This document shows, one piece after another, positions 39,483 to 48,631 of a stretch of 64,000 nucleotides of DNA; position 1 is the first letter of the stretch, and each line of letters opens with the position of its first letter. The DNA is taken from NCBI RefSeq assembly GCF_024609765.1, contig NZ_JANFDG010000003.1:186001-250000 (forward strand). Reading direction: 5' to 3'. A program made the translations under genes and the position numbers. The notes beneath the pieces were generated by a model. The model made no database searches. It was not told the DNA's origin and worked only from the letters and a program-made list of their open reading frames with translations. The DNA comes from Shinella pollutisoli (GTDB lineage: Bacteria; Pseudomonadota; Alphaproteobacteria; Rhizobiales; Rhizobiaceae).

Positions 39483-42137
39483 TCAGCGCGCCGAGATCTC
39501 GTCTTCCGTCGGCACCAGGATCTCGCGCTTGCCGGCGTGGTTGGCCGGGCCGATCAGGCCCTCCTGCTCCATCCGCTCGATCAGCGAGGCGGCGCGGTTG
39601 TAGCCGATGCCGAGACGGCGCTGGATATAGGAGGTCGACGCCTTGCCGTCGCGCAGCACCACGGCGACCGCCTGGTCGTAGGGATCGTCGGAATCGTCGA
39701 GGTTCGCCGTGCCGGCCGGGCCGCCGCCGATGTCGCCGTCCTCGTCGTCGTCCGCGGTGATCGCGTCGAGATATTGCGGCGCGCCCTGCGTCTTCAGATG
39801 CGCCACCACGGCCTCCACCTCGGCATCCGACACGAAGGGGCCGTGGACGCGCTGGATGCGCCCGCCGCCGGCCATGTAGAGCATGTCGCCCTGGCCGAGG
39901 AGCTGCTCGGCGCCCTGTTCGCCCAGGATGGTGCGGCTGTCGATCTTCGACGTCACCTGGAAGGAGATGCGGGTCGGGAAATTCGCCTTGATCGTGCCGG
40001 TGATGACGTCGACCGAGGGGCGCTGGGTCGCCATGATGACGTGGATGCCGGCCGCGCGCGCCATCTGCGCGAGCCGCTGCACCGCGCCCTCGATGTCCTT
40101 GCCGGCGACCATCATCAGGTCGGCCATCTCGTCGATGATGACGACGATGTAGGGCATCGGCTGGAGGTCGAATTCCTCGGTCTCGTAGGTCGCCTCGCCG
40201 GTCTGGCGGTCGAAGCCGGTCTGGACGGTGCGGGTAATCGCCTCGCCCTTCTCGCGCGCCTGCTCGACGCGGCTGTTGAAGCCGTCGATGTTGCGCACGC
40301 CGATCTTCGACATCTTCTTGTAGCGTTCCTCCATCTCGCGCACCGTCCATTTCAGCGCGACGACGGCCTTCTTCGGGTCGGTGACGACGGGGGAGAGCAG
40401 ATGCGGGATGCCGTCGTAGACGGAGAGCTCCAGCATCTTCGGGTCGATCATGATCAGCCGGCACTGCTCCGGCTTCATCCGGTAGAGCAGCGACAGGATC
40501 ATGGTGTTGATGGCGACCGACTTGCCCGAGCCGGTGGTGCCGGCGACGAGCAGGTGCGGCATCTTGGCGATGTCGGTGATGACCGGCTCGCCGCCGATCG
40601 TCTTGCCGAGCGCCATGGCGAGCTTCGCCTTCGAGCCCTCGAAGTCGCGCGACGCGATCAGCTCGCGCAGGAACACCATCTCGCGGCCCTGGTTCGGCAG
40701 CTCGATGCCGATGGCGTTGCGGCCGGGCACGACGGCGACGCGGGCGGCAATCGCGCTCATCGAGCGGGCGATGTCGTCGGCAAGGCCGATGACGCGGGAC
40801 GACTTGATGCCGGGCGCCGGCTCCAGCTCGTAGAGGGTGACGACCGGGCCGGGGCGGACATGGATGATCTCGCCCTTGACGCCGAAGTCCTCCAGCACGC
40901 CTTCGAGCATGCGGGCGTTCTGCTCCAGCGCGTCGGCGGAGAGCGTGGCGTCGCGCACGGGGCCTTTCGGCTCGGCGAGCAGGTGGATCGGCGGCAGCTG
41001 GAAGCCGTCTGGGCCGACGAAGGAGGTCTGCGCCTCGCGCTCGACGCGCTGGCCGGGCTTCGGCCGGGCGGCGGGGGCGACGACGCGGGAGCCGGAAAGC
41101 GGCATCTGCTGGCGTGCCGGCGCGCGGCGCGGCGCCCAGTCGGCGGCCGGATCGTCGTCCTCGTCGTCGGGCAGGATGCCGCTCGGGCGCGGCAGCGGGT
41201 CGTCGTCGAGGTCGAAGGGCAGGTCGTCGTCCATCGGCGGCGCGGTGACGGCGCGGCGCAGGCCGGGCTCCAGCGACGGCTCGACGCGCGCGGTGCCGCG
41301 GGCGCGCACCGGCTCGTTCAGCGTGCCGAACTCGTCCTCGTTGAAGTCGTAGGGCTGCTCGATGCCGCGCGCCCGGCGATGCCGGCCGGAAAGGCCGAAG
41401 AGCCGGCGCAGGCGCGCCTGGCCGGTATACCAGGCATGGGTCGCCGCACCGGCGAGAAGGGTGAGCGGGCCCTCGCGATCCTCCGCCTCGTCGTCCTCGA
41501 CGACGGTGCGGGCGCGGCTCTGGGCCGGCACGGGGGCGAAGTCCTCCTCGTCGTCGATGGCGGATGCGCCGAGGATGCCGGCGGAATAGAGCAGGCACCA
41601 GAGCGCCGGCAGCGCGACGACGGCGCCGAGCACGATGGCGAAGGTGCCGGTCGGATAGGCGCCGGTGAAGAGGGCGGGGAAGCGCAGGATCATGTCGCCG
41701 AAGACGCCGCCGAGCCCGTTCGGCAGCGGCCAGGTGACGGTGACCGGCGCGCAGCTCAACGCCGCGGAGGCGAGGATGGCGCCGCCGAACCAGGCGGCCG
41801 CGCGCTGCGGCAGGCGGCTGAAGCGCCGGCCGCTGACGAGCCCGAGGCCCCAGGCGACGACCGGCAGGAGCGCGATCACGCTGGCAAGGCCGAAGAACTG
41901 CATGAAGAGATCGGCGAAGACGGCGCCGGGATAGCCGAGGATGTTGGCCGGCTCGCCGCTGGAGGCGTAGGAGAGGCTTGGGTCGGAGACGTTCCAGGTG
42001 GAGAGCGCGGCGACGGCGAGCGCCAGCCCGAGGAAGATCGCCAGCCCGAGGAGGATCTGCATCTGCCGCCAGACGAACGCCGAGAGAACGAAGCGGTCGT
42101 GCCGATTGTCCAGTCCTGCCGAAATGCTTCTGCCCAT
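39483..42137 (-). CDS. ftsK: DNA translocase FtsK
   Basis: 884 residues from ATG 42137 ([20 protein letters not shown]); a longer frame from 42209 adds a basic stretch unlike rhizobial FtsK. Order: four or so transmembrane helices (about 20-200), an acidic and proline-rich linker (about 200-400), the motor domain with Walker [16 protein letters not shown] and Walker [18 protein letters not shown], and a C-terminal gamma winged helix ([21 protein letters not shown]) that reads KOPS sites. It clears chromosome termini at the septum. Confidence 0.96.
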   Translation of the reverse strand: MGRSISAGLDNRHDRFVLSAFVWRQMQILLGLAIFLGLALAVAALSTWNVSDPSLSYASSGEPANILGYPGAVFADLFMQFFGLASVIALLPVVAWGLGLVSGRRFSRLPQRAAAWFGGAILASAALSCAPVTVTWPLPNGLGGVFGDMILRFPALFTGAYPTGTFAIVLGAVVALPALWCLLYSAGILGASAIDDEEDFAPVPAQSRARTVVEDDEAEDREGPLTLLAGAATHAWYTGQARLRRLFGLSGRHRRARGIEQPYDFNEDEFGTLNEPVRARGTARVEPSLEPGLRRAVTAPPMDDDLPFDLDDDPLPRPSGILPDDEDDDPAADWAPRRAPARQQMPLSGSRVVAPAARPKPGQRVEREAQTSFVGPDGFQLPPIHLLAEPKGPVRDATLSADALEQNARMLEGVLEDFGVKGEIIHVRPGPVVTLYELEPAPGIKSSRVIGLADDIARSMSAIAARVAVVPGRNAIGIELPNQGREMVFLRELIASRDFEGSKAKLAMALGKTIGGEPVITDIAKMPHLLVAGTTGSGKSVAINTMILSLLYRMKPEQCRLIMIDPKMLELSVYDGIPHLLSPVVTDPKKAVVALKWTVREMEERYKKMSKIGVRNIDGFNSRVEQAREKGEAITRTVQTGFDRQTGEATYETEEFDLQPMPYIVVIIDEMADLMMVAGKDIEGAVQRLAQMARAAGIHVIMATQRPSVDVITGTIKANFPTRISFQVTSKIDSRTILGEQGAEQLLGQGDMLYMAGGGRIQRVHGPFVSDAEVEAVVAHLKTQGAPQYLDAITADDDEDGDIGGGPAGTANLDDSDDPYDQAVAVVLRDGKASTSYIQRRLGIGYNRAASLIERMEQEGLIGPANHAGKREILVPTEDEISAR

Positions 42138-42262
42138 GGTTCCAGCCCGTGCCAATGCCGTCGCGGTCGCACCGTCCCGAGCGATTCGCGGCGGCGTCCG
42201 TTTTCGCACCCTACGAAGGAAGGCTTAATGGCGTGTTAACCATGCCGCCCCGAAACGAAAAC

Positions 42263-42285
42263 GGCCCGGACGCGGGGTCCGGGCC
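42263..42285 (-). terminator. Intrinsic terminator of glnK-amtB
   Basis: Nine-pair stem GGCCCGGAC / GTCCGGGCC around five bases, followed on the minus strand by GTTTTC. It lies 40 bases beyond the amtB stop. Confidence 0.85.
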
Positions 42286-42324
42286 GGGAGGAAACGGGCG
42301 GCGCCTCTTGCGCCGCCGGCCGCC

Positions 42325-43686
42325 CTAGGAGTGGTAGGCGGCTTCGCCGTGGGAGGAGAGGTCCAGGCCCTCGCGCTCGGCCTCGACCGGCACGCGCAGG
42401 CCGACGACGACGTCGACGATCTTGTAGAGGATCGCCGAGATCACGCCGCACCAGACGATGGTGAAGACGACGGAGATGAACTGCACCCAGACCTGGCCGT
42501 CCATGGAGACGCCCTCCGCATAGCCGACGCCGCCGAGCGAGCTCGACGCGAAGATGCCGGTGCCGAGCGCGCCGACGATGCCGCCGATGCCGTGGACGCC
42601 GAAGACGTCGGCCGTGTCGTCGTAGCCGAACCGGTTCTTGATCACCGAGACGCCGAAGTAGCAGGCGGCCGAGGCGACGGCGCCGAGCACGATCGCGCCG
42701 ATCGGGCCGACGGAGCCGGCGGCGGGCGTGACGGCGACGAGGCCGGCGATGACGCCGGAGACGGCGCCGAGCATCGAGGCCTTGCCGCGGGCGGAGTTCT
42801 CGATCAGGCACCAGGCGACGACGGCGCCCGCGGTGGCGGTGAAGGTGTTGATCATGGCAAGGCCCGCGCCGCCGCCGGCCGAGACCGCCGAGCCGGCGTT
42901 GAAGCCGAACCAGCCGACCCACAGCATGCTCGCGCCGACCATGGTGAGCGTCATCGAGTGGGGCGCCATCATGTCCTTGCCGTAGCCGGTGCGCTTGCCG
43001 ACCATGATCGCGCCGACGAGGCCCGCAACACCGGCATTGATGTGGACGACCGTGCCGCCGGCGAAGTCGAGCGCACCCCAGTCCCAGATCAGCGCGCCGT
43101 CACCCGACCAGACCATGTGGGCGATCGGGAAATAGACGAAGGTGACCCAGAGCGCGGTGAAGAGGATGACCGCCGAGAAGCGGATGCGCTCGGCGAAGGC
43201 GCCGACGATCAGCGCCGGCGTGATGCAGGCGAAGGTCATCTGGAAGGAGATGAAGACGTATTCCGGGATGCTGCCGGAGGCGCTGTCCGGCGTCACGCCG
43301 GAAAGGAACAGCTTCTCGAAGCCGCCGACGAAGGCATTGAGGCCGCCGCCGTTGGAGAAGGCGAGGCTGTAGCCGTAGACGACCCAGACGATCATGATCA
43401 CGCTGGAGACGACCAGGCACTGCATGAGCACCGACAGCATGTTCTTGGCGCGCACGAGGCCGCCGTAGAAGAGGGCCAGGCCCGGCAGGATCATGAACAG
43501 GACGAGGACGGTGGAGGTCAGCATCCAGGCGGTGTCGCCGGAGTTGATCGCCGAGACCGCGGCTTCCGGGGCCGCCTCGGGGGCCGCTTCCGTGGCCTCC
43601 TGCGCAAGGGCTGCGACCGGGGCGAGCAGGGCCGCGGCGGCGGTGCCGGCGCGGGCGAGTGCGTTGATGATGGACTTGGACGACAT
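42325..43686 (-). CDS. amtB: Ammonium transporter AmtB
   Basis: 453 residues from ATG 43686 with AGGGAG upstream. A cleavable signal peptide (about 1-28, ending ALAQ) precedes eleven transmembrane helices, as in E. coli AmtB. The twin pore histidines lie in FPIAHMVWSG and FGVHGIGGIVG; DFAGGTVVHINAG is a family signature. Ammonium uptake under nitrogen limitation. Cotranscribed with glnK, which blocks the pore when nitrogen is plentiful. Confidence 0.96.
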   Translation of the reverse strand: MSSKSIINALARAGTAAAALLAPVAALAQEATEAAPEAAPEAAVSAINSGDTAWMLTSTVLVLFMILPGLALFYGGLVRAKNMLSVLMQCLVVSSVIMIVWVVYGYSLAFSNGGGLNAFVGGFEKLFLSGVTPDSASGSIPEYVFISFQMTFACITPALIVGAFAERIRFSAVILFTALWVTFVYFPIAHMVWSGDGALIWDWGALDFAGGTVVHINAGVAGLVGAIMVGKRTGYGKDMMAPHSMTLTMVGASMLWVGWFGFNAGSAVSAGGGAGLAMINTFTATAGAVVAWCLIENSARGKASMLGAVSGVIAGLVAVTPAAGSVGPIGAIVLGAVASAACYFGVSVIKNRFGYDDTADVFGVHGIGGIVGALGTGIFASSSLGGVGYAEGVSMDGQVWVQFISVVFTIVWCGVISAILYKIVDVVVGLRVPVEAEREGLDLSSHGEAAYHS

Positions 43687-43717
43687 ATTGAAAATGCTCC
43701 CTGATCTGCCGTTTGCT

Positions 43718-44056
43718 TTAGAGCGCTTCGGAATCGGTTTCGCCCGTGCGGATGCGCACGGCATGGTCGATGGCGTAGACGAAGATCTTGCCGTCGCCGA
43801 TCTGGCCGGTCTTGGCGGCGGACGCGATCGCCTCGACGGCCCTGTCGACAAGGTCGCCCGGCACGGCGATCTCGACCTTCAGCTTCGGCAGGAAGCTCAC
43901 GGCATATTCGGTGCCGCGGTAGATTTCCGTGTGCCCCTTCTGGCGTCCGTAGCCTTTCACTTCCGTCACGGTCAGGCCCTGGATACCGACCGCGGTGAGG
44001 GCTTCGCGAACCTCATCGAGCTTGAACGGCTTGATAATGGCCATCACAATTTTCAT
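43718..44056 (-). CDS. glnK: Nitrogen regulatory PII protein GlnK
   Basis: 112 residues from ATG 44056 (MKIVMAIIKPFKLDEV), the usual start; ATG 44068 (MGNQMK) is also in frame. The T-loop is complete with the uridylylation site Y51 in EIYRGTEY. It binds ATP/ADP and 2-oxoglutarate and regulates AmtB. The gene precedes amtB by 31 bases, and a sigma-54 promoter lies about 90 bases upstream. Confidence 0.96.
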   Translation of the reverse strand: MKIVMAIIKPFKLDEVREALTAVGIQGLTVTEVKGYGRQKGHTEIYRGTEYAVSFLPKLKVEIAVPGDLVDRAVEAIASAAKTGQIGDGKIFVYAIDHAVRIRTGETDSEAL

Positions 44057-44146
44057 CTGGTTTCCCATCCTTCGTTCGTGTCCCCAGCCGGGGCCGTCTC
44101 TCCTTGCCGTTGCCGCCGGAGCGGCCACAACGACTGGACGGGTACA

Positions 44147-44162
44147 TTCAAGGGGCGTGCCA
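44147..44162 (-). promoter_or_regulatory. Sigma-54 (RpoN) promoter of glnK-amtB
   Basis: On the minus strand TGGCACGCCCCTTGAA matches the -24 element TGGCACG exactly and has the correct four-base gap to the -12 element, which reads TTGAA in place of TTGCA/T. It lies about 90 bases before the glnK ATG, as expected for NtrC-activated glnK-amtB operons. An AT-rich stretch lies further upstream (about 44175-44285), where activator sites would be expected. Confidence 0.75.
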
Positions 44163-44285
44163 GATTCGACGGTTCGGGCTAACTTTCTGAAATTTAAGGG
44201 AAAAATAAATCTCTCCCGGCGGGTGACAAAAAATCGCCGGAGCATATGCCTAAAAATAAGTCTTACCAAAGGTCGTGACTAAAAT

Positions 44286-45170
44286 TTAGCCCTTTGCCTT
44301 TTTCCGAATCAGCCCCTCCTGGGCGACCGAGGCGACGAGTGTGCCGGAGCGGCTGAAGATGCCCCCTCGCGTCAGGCCGCGCCCGCCGGAGGTGCAGGGG
44401 CTGTCCTGGCTGTAGAGCAGCCAGTCGTCGAGCGGCGCCGGGCGATGGAACCACATGGCGTGGTCGAGGCTGGCGATCTGCAGCGAGCGGTCGAAGATCG
44501 AGGTGCCGTGGGCGGCGAGCGCCGTGTCGAGCAGCGTCATGTCCGAAAGGTAGGCAAGCACGGCCGCGCGCAGGCCGCGGTCCTCAGGCACCGGCCCGGT
44601 CGTCCGCATCCAGACGTCCTGCCGCGGCGCCTGCCGGCGGCCCGAGAGGTAGCGGTCGAACGAGAGGGGACGGAGCTCGATCGGCCGCGGCCGTTCCCAA
44701 TAGGCGCGGATGGGCTCCGGCGCCTTTGCCAGCAGCGTTGCGCGCATCTCCGCCTCGTCCGGCAGGCTTTCCGGCGGCGGCACGTCGGGCATCGCCGTCT
44801 GGTGCTCGAAGCCCGGCTCGTCGACCTGGAAGGAGGCGGTCATGAAGAAGATCGGCTTGCCGTGCTGCACGGCGACCACGCGGCGCGTCGCGAAGGTGCC
44901 GCCGTCGCGGATCGTCTCGACGTCGTAGACGATCGGCACGGACGGATCGCCGGGCAGCACGAAATAGGCGTGCAGCGAATGGACGAAGCGGTCGGCGCCG
45001 ACCGTGCGGGTCGCCGCCACCAGCGCCTGGGCGATCACCTGGCCGCCGAACACCCGCTGCCAGCCGACCTGCGGGCTCTCGCCGCGGAACAGCGATTTCT
45101 CCACCCGCTTGAGGTCGAGCGTGCGCAGGAGGACATCCATGGCGGGGTTCGGCGGGGGCTGGCGCGACAT
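44286..45170 (-). CDS. tesB: Acyl-CoA thioesterase II
   Basis: 294 residues from ATG 45170 (MSRQPPPNPAMDVLLRTLDL) with GGAG upstream. Double hot-dog fold of the TesB family: GWQRVFGGQVIAQAL in the first half; SLDHAMWFHRP, LYSQDSPCTSGGRGL and GGIFSRSGTLVASVAQEG in the second. It hydrolyses medium and long acyl-CoA to free acids. Divergent from the FAD monooxygenase gene across 88 bases. Confidence 0.94.
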   Translation of the reverse strand: MSRQPPPNPAMDVLLRTLDLKRVEKSLFRGESPQVGWQRVFGGQVIAQALVAATRTVGADRFVHSLHAYFVLPGDPSVPIVYDVETIRDGGTFATRRVVAVQHGKPIFFMTASFQVDEPGFEHQTAMPDVPPPESLPDEAEMRATLLAKAPEPIRAYWERPRPIELRPLSFDRYLSGRRQAPRQDVWMRTTGPVPEDRGLRAAVLAYLSDMTLLDTALAAHGTSIFDRSLQIASLDHAMWFHRPAPLDDWLLYSQDSPCTSGGRGLTRGGIFSRSGTLVASVAQEGLIRKKAKG

Positions 45171-45258
45171 CTGGGCGGGCTCCGGAGGTAGGAAAGGGGT
45201 TCGTCCTCCTCTATATAGGGGGCTTGAAGACCTCAAGCCGCCCATCAGGAGAACGCCC

Positions 45259-46494
45259 ATGTCCGATCTGCCGACGCTCGACGTGCTTGTCGCCGGTGGC
45301 GGCTATGTCGGCCTGTCGCTGGCGGTCGCCGTCAAGAAGGCCGCGCCGCATCTTGCCGTCGAAGTGGTGGACGGCGCCCCGGAAGCCGCCTGGCAGCGCG
45401 ACGATCGGGCCTTCGCCATCGTCGCGGCCGCGCGCAACCTGCTCGGCGTGCTCGGCGTCTGGCCGGAGGTCGCGCCCGAGGCGGAGCCGATCCGCCGCAT
45501 GGTCATCACCGATTCGCGCACGGCCGATCCCGTCCGCCCCGTCTTCCTCACCTTCGAAGGCGCGGGATCGGGCGACGACGGCGAGCCTTTCGCCCACATG
45601 GTATCGAACCGCGCCATCACCGGCAGCCTGTTGCGCCAGGCCGAGGGGCTCGGCATCCCGGTCCGCTGGTCGACCTCCGCGGAGGGTTTTACGACCGGCC
45701 AGCACGCCACGACCGTCGGCCTCTCCGACGGTACGATGCGCGAGACGCGGCTTCTCGTCGCCTGCGACGGCGTGCGCTCGAAGCTGCGCGACATAGCCGG
45801 CATCAGGACCGTCCGCTTCGACTACGGCCAGTCCGGCATCGTCACCACGGTGGAGCACGAGCGCCCGCACGAGGGCACGGCGGAGGAGCATTTCCTGCCG
45901 GCCGGCCCCTTCGCCACGCTGCCGCTCACCGGCAACCGCTCCTCGCTGGTCTGGACCGAGCGCACGGAGGACGCCCGCCGCCTCGTCGAGAGCGACGACC
46001 TCGTCTTCGAGGAGGAGCTGGAGCGCCGCTTCGGCCACAAGCTCGGGGCGCTGAAGGTCGTCGGCGGCCGCCGTGCCTTCCCGCTCGGCCTGACGCTCGC
46101 GCGCGCCTTCGTCGCGCCGCGCTTCGCGCTGGCGGGCGACGCGGCGCACGGCATCCACCCGATCTCGGGCCAGGGGCTCAACCTCGGCTTCAAGGACGTG
46201 GCGGCGCTCGCCGAGACGATCGTCGAGGCCGACCGGCTGGGGCTCGACATCGGCGCGCTGTCGGTGCTGGAGCGCTACGAGCAATGGCGCCGCTTCGACA
46301 CGGTCCGCATGGGCGTCACCACCGACGTCTTGAACCGGCTGTTCTCCAACGACGTGACGCCGCTGCGCGTGCTGCGCGACGTCGGCCTCGGCCTCGTCGA
46401 CCGCCTGCCGGGCCTCAAATCCTTCTTCATCCGCCAGGCGGAGGGAACGGCCGGCAGCGGCCATCCGCGCATGCTCGTCGGCCGGCCGATCTGA
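45259..46494 (+). CDS. UbiH/UbiF/Coq6-family FAD monooxygenase (ubiquinone biosynthesis)
   Basis: 411 residues from ATG 45259 with AGGAG at 45247-45251. FAD site VLVAGGGYVGLSLAV at the N-terminus, LVACDGVRSKLRD in the middle, and the second FAD motif ALAGDAAHGIHPISGQGLNLG. These residues place it in the ubiquinone hydroxylase group (UbiH, UbiF, UbiI, UbiL) that hydroxylates the quinone ring. Which ring position is modified cannot be told from sequence. Confidence 0.9.
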   Translation: MSDLPTLDVLVAGGGYVGLSLAVAVKKAAPHLAVEVVDGAPEAAWQRDDRAFAIVAAARNLLGVLGVWPEVAPEAEPIRRMVITDSRTADPVRPVFLTFEGAGSGDDGEPFAHMVSNRAITGSLLRQAEGLGIPVRWSTSAEGFTTGQHATTVGLSDGTMRETRLLVACDGVRSKLRDIAGIRTVRFDYGQSGIVTTVEHERPHEGTAEEHFLPAGPFATLPLTGNRSSLVWTERTEDARRLVESDDLVFEEELERRFGHKLGALKVVGGRRAFPLGLTLARAFVAPRFALAGDAAHGIHPISGQGLNLGFKDVAALAETIVEADRLGLDIGALSVLERYEQWRRFDTVRMGVTTDVLNRLFSNDVTPLRVLRDVGLGLVDRLPGLKSFFIRQAEGTAGSGHPRMLVGRPI

Positions 46495-46501
46495 GCGGCG
46501 G

Positions 46502-47725
46502 TCAGCGCCGCAGGCGTTTCAGCCTGTCGATGGCGCGGGCGCCGGCGCGCTTCCATTTCGGCTTGGGACGAGCGATCTTCGGCAGGTCGATGGCCGCGCC
46601 GTGGCCGTTCTCGCGGGCGGCGCGGGCGAGCCGGGCGCGGATCGCCTCGAGCAGGACGGGGTCGGGCGCCGGAAGCGCTGCGAGCCGCCGCTCGATCAGG
46701 GCGAGGAAACGGGCCTGCCAGGCGGTGCCGATCGGCATCGCCGCGACCTGGGCGGCGTCGAGCGGCTCCGGGAACGGCCAGGGGTCGCGCACGCCGGCGA
46801 CGGTGAAGTTGAGCTTGGTGAGCACGCATTTGGCGCAGGTGCCGCAATTGTCGCCGCTGCGCGGTCCCGCCCAGCAGACGGAGAGCTGCGCGAGGATCGC
46901 CGGGCGGCTTGCGAGTGCCGAGATGCGGTCGATGCGGTCGTAGGCGCCGCCGTCCGATTCGATGCGGAAGTCCCCGCGCGAGAAGAACCGGTCGTTCCAG
47001 AAGCTGTTGCCCCAGATCGTGAAGGCGTTGTCGTAGGCCTCCTCGGTGGCGATCAGCCCTGTCCCGTGGCCGGCCGAAAATTGTTGCAGCACGGCAGCAA
47101 GCCCCGCGCCGAAGCTCATCTGCCAGTTCGGCGCCGTCTCGCGCCAGTTGGTGCGCAGCGTGAAGAAGTCGACGCCGAGCTCGCCGGCGATCGCCTCGCC
47201 CCGCCGGCTCAGCCGCGCGAAGCCCTCCGCGGCGGAAAGCGGCATGTCGAAGCCGTGCACCATGACGGCGGATGCGAGATCGCGCCGGCCGGGCCAGTCC
47301 GTGCCGCCGGCATGGCGCAGCAGGGTGAAGCTGCTGTCGACGCCCGCGGAGAAGGCGGCGACGGCCCGGCGCCTCTCGGCTGGCGAGGCGGTGACGCGCT
47401 CGACCGGCTCGGCGCGGATGGCGATCTTCTCGGCGAAGACGTCCGGCCGCCAGCGGTGCCAGACCTCCTGGTAGTGCGCCAGGCCTTCCAGCAGCGTGCG
47501 GTCGACGGCGAAGTCGGGCTCGATATCGTAGCCGGCCTTCATCGCATGGGGGAGGAGGGCGACGAGCGCGAAATCCGGGGCGACCGGGCCGGCCGCGAGG
47601 CCCGGCCCCGGCCGGTTCCGCTCGAACCAGACGGGCGGGGCGAGCGGGCCGGAATGCACGGTGCGGCGCAGCCCGTCCGCCGAGGTGTGGACGCTCAGTC
47701 TCGCTGCGGGTCTTCGTCTCGCCAT
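46502..47725 (-). CDS. QueC-like PP-loop enzyme in a polysaccharide operon
   Basis: 407 residues. An N-terminal part of about 115 residues is unfamiliar. Then comes a PP-loop nucleotide-binding motif, FSAGVDSS at 125-132 (the SGGxDS type of ATP pyrophosphatases), and further on a cysteine quartet C284-x9-C294-x2-C297-x2-C300. QueC (preQ0 synthase) has C-x8-C-x2-C-x2-C as its zinc site after the same PP-loop, so the fold is probably QueC-like, although this protein is nearly twice as long. It starts nine bases after the pyruvyl transferase stop and is the last gene of a three-gene leftward operon. The substrate may be a carboxylate on a surface glycan; that is speculation. No signal peptide. 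Confidence 0.65.
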   Translation of the reverse strand: MARRRPAARLSVHTSADGLRRTVHSGPLAPPVWFERNRPGPGLAAGPVAPDFALVALLPHAMKAGYDIEPDFAVDRTLLEGLAHYQEVWHRWRPDVFAEKIAIRAEPVERVTASPAERRRAVAAFSAGVDSSFTLLRHAGGTDWPGRRDLASAVMVHGFDMPLSAAEGFARLSRRGEAIAGELGVDFFTLRTNWRETAPNWQMSFGAGLAAVLQQFSAGHGTGLIATEEAYDNAFTIWGNSFWNDRFFSRGDFRIESDGGAYDRIDRISALASRPAILAQLSVCWAGPRSGDNCGTCAKCVLTKLNFTVAGVRDPWPFPEPLDAAQVAAMPIGTAWQARFLALIERRLAALPAPDPVLLEAIRARLARAARENGHGAAIDLPKIARPKPKWKRAGARAIDRLKRLRR

Positions 47726-47734
47726 CTCGTCGTC

Positions 47735-48631
47735 TCACTGTGGGCGGAAGAGATCGGGCAGCAGCGCCGCCCAGGTCTCGCGGTAGGCCAGCACCTTTCC
47801 CGTCGCATTGTCGTGCAGCAGGACTTCGCGGCCGATCGCGGCGGCGAGGAGGGCCGCGTGCAGCCGGTCCGTCTCCACCGCGCGGCCCCGCGCGAGCGCG
47901 GCGACGGCATGGTTCACCTTTCTCGTGGCGACCCCGTCCTGCGCCGTCAACGCCAATCTCGCCGGCGCGGCGGCAAGCAGCAGCTTCCCCAGCCGGTTGG
48001 CAAGGCGCTGGCCGGGCATGTCGCGCCAGTCCCGCGCCGGACCGGTCGAAGGGCCCGCGGCTTCCGGATCGCGGCGCATCAGCCGGACGAGGTCCCGACA
48101 CGGCGGCGGGGCGGCGAGGGAAAGCAGGTGGCAGAGATCCGGGCAGGTTACGGCGTCGAGCCCCAAGCGCTCCTGCAGCTCCGACCGGGCGCGGCGGTCG
48201 CGGGCGAAGAGGCGCGTCGACGGGCGGTCGCGATAGAGCGCGCGCGTCTCGGCGAGCAGCGCCTCGTCCGGCGCCGGCGCGAAGGCGCAGCTCATCGGCA
48301 GGTGGACGACCGGATTGCCGGGCAGCGCGCGCAGCACGTCGAGGCGCAGGCGCTGGTGGCGCGGGTAGAGGTCGCCGAAATTGCCGCCGCCGAGGAAATA
48401 GACCGTTCCCCCGCCGATGGCCGCCCGGCAGCGCGCGGGCGAAAAGCCGCGCAGCGTCGCCGCATAGGCGGGCGGGCGGCCGTTGATCGCTTCGAGCGCA
48501 CGCCGCGCGCCGAGCCAGATCGCCGCGTCGCCGGGATTGAGATAGTTGGGATAGTCGATCAGCGCATAGGGGCCGGCGGCCGCCGCATCCGCGAGCGTCG
48601 CCAGGATGGTCCGCCGGAGGGCCTCGGTCAT
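47735..48631 (-). CDS. Polysaccharide pyruvyl transferase family protein
   Basis: 298 residues. Family features: YPNYLNPGDAAIWLGARRAL at the N-terminus, the glycine-rich GGGTVYFLGGGNFGDLYPRH, and near the C-terminus TDRLHAALLAAAIGREVLL with the conserved DRLH. Such enzymes transfer pyruvate from phosphoenolpyruvate to sugars as ketals on exopolysaccharide or wall polymers. The start overlaps the GT25 stop by four bases (ATGA), so it is tightly coupled to that gene. Cytoplasmic. Confidence 0.85.
   Translation of the reverse strand: MTEALRRTILATLADAAAAGPYALIDYPNYLNPGDAAIWLGARRALEAINGRPPAYAATLRGFSPARCRAAIGGGTVYFLGGGNFGDLYPRHQRLRLDVLRALPGNPVVHLPMSCAFAPAPDEALLAETRALYRDRPSTRLFARDRRARSELQERLGLDAVTCPDLCHLLSLAAPPPCRDLVRLMRRDPEAAGPSTGPARDWRDMPGQRLANRLGKLLLAAAPARLALTAQDGVATRKVNHAVAALARGRAVETDRLHAALLAAAIGREVLLHDNATGKVLAYRETWAALLPDLFRPQ

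Noticed and set aside
38742-42239. 1165-residue open frame antisense to lolA and ftsK
   Set aside because: Antisense shadow across two well-supported genes.
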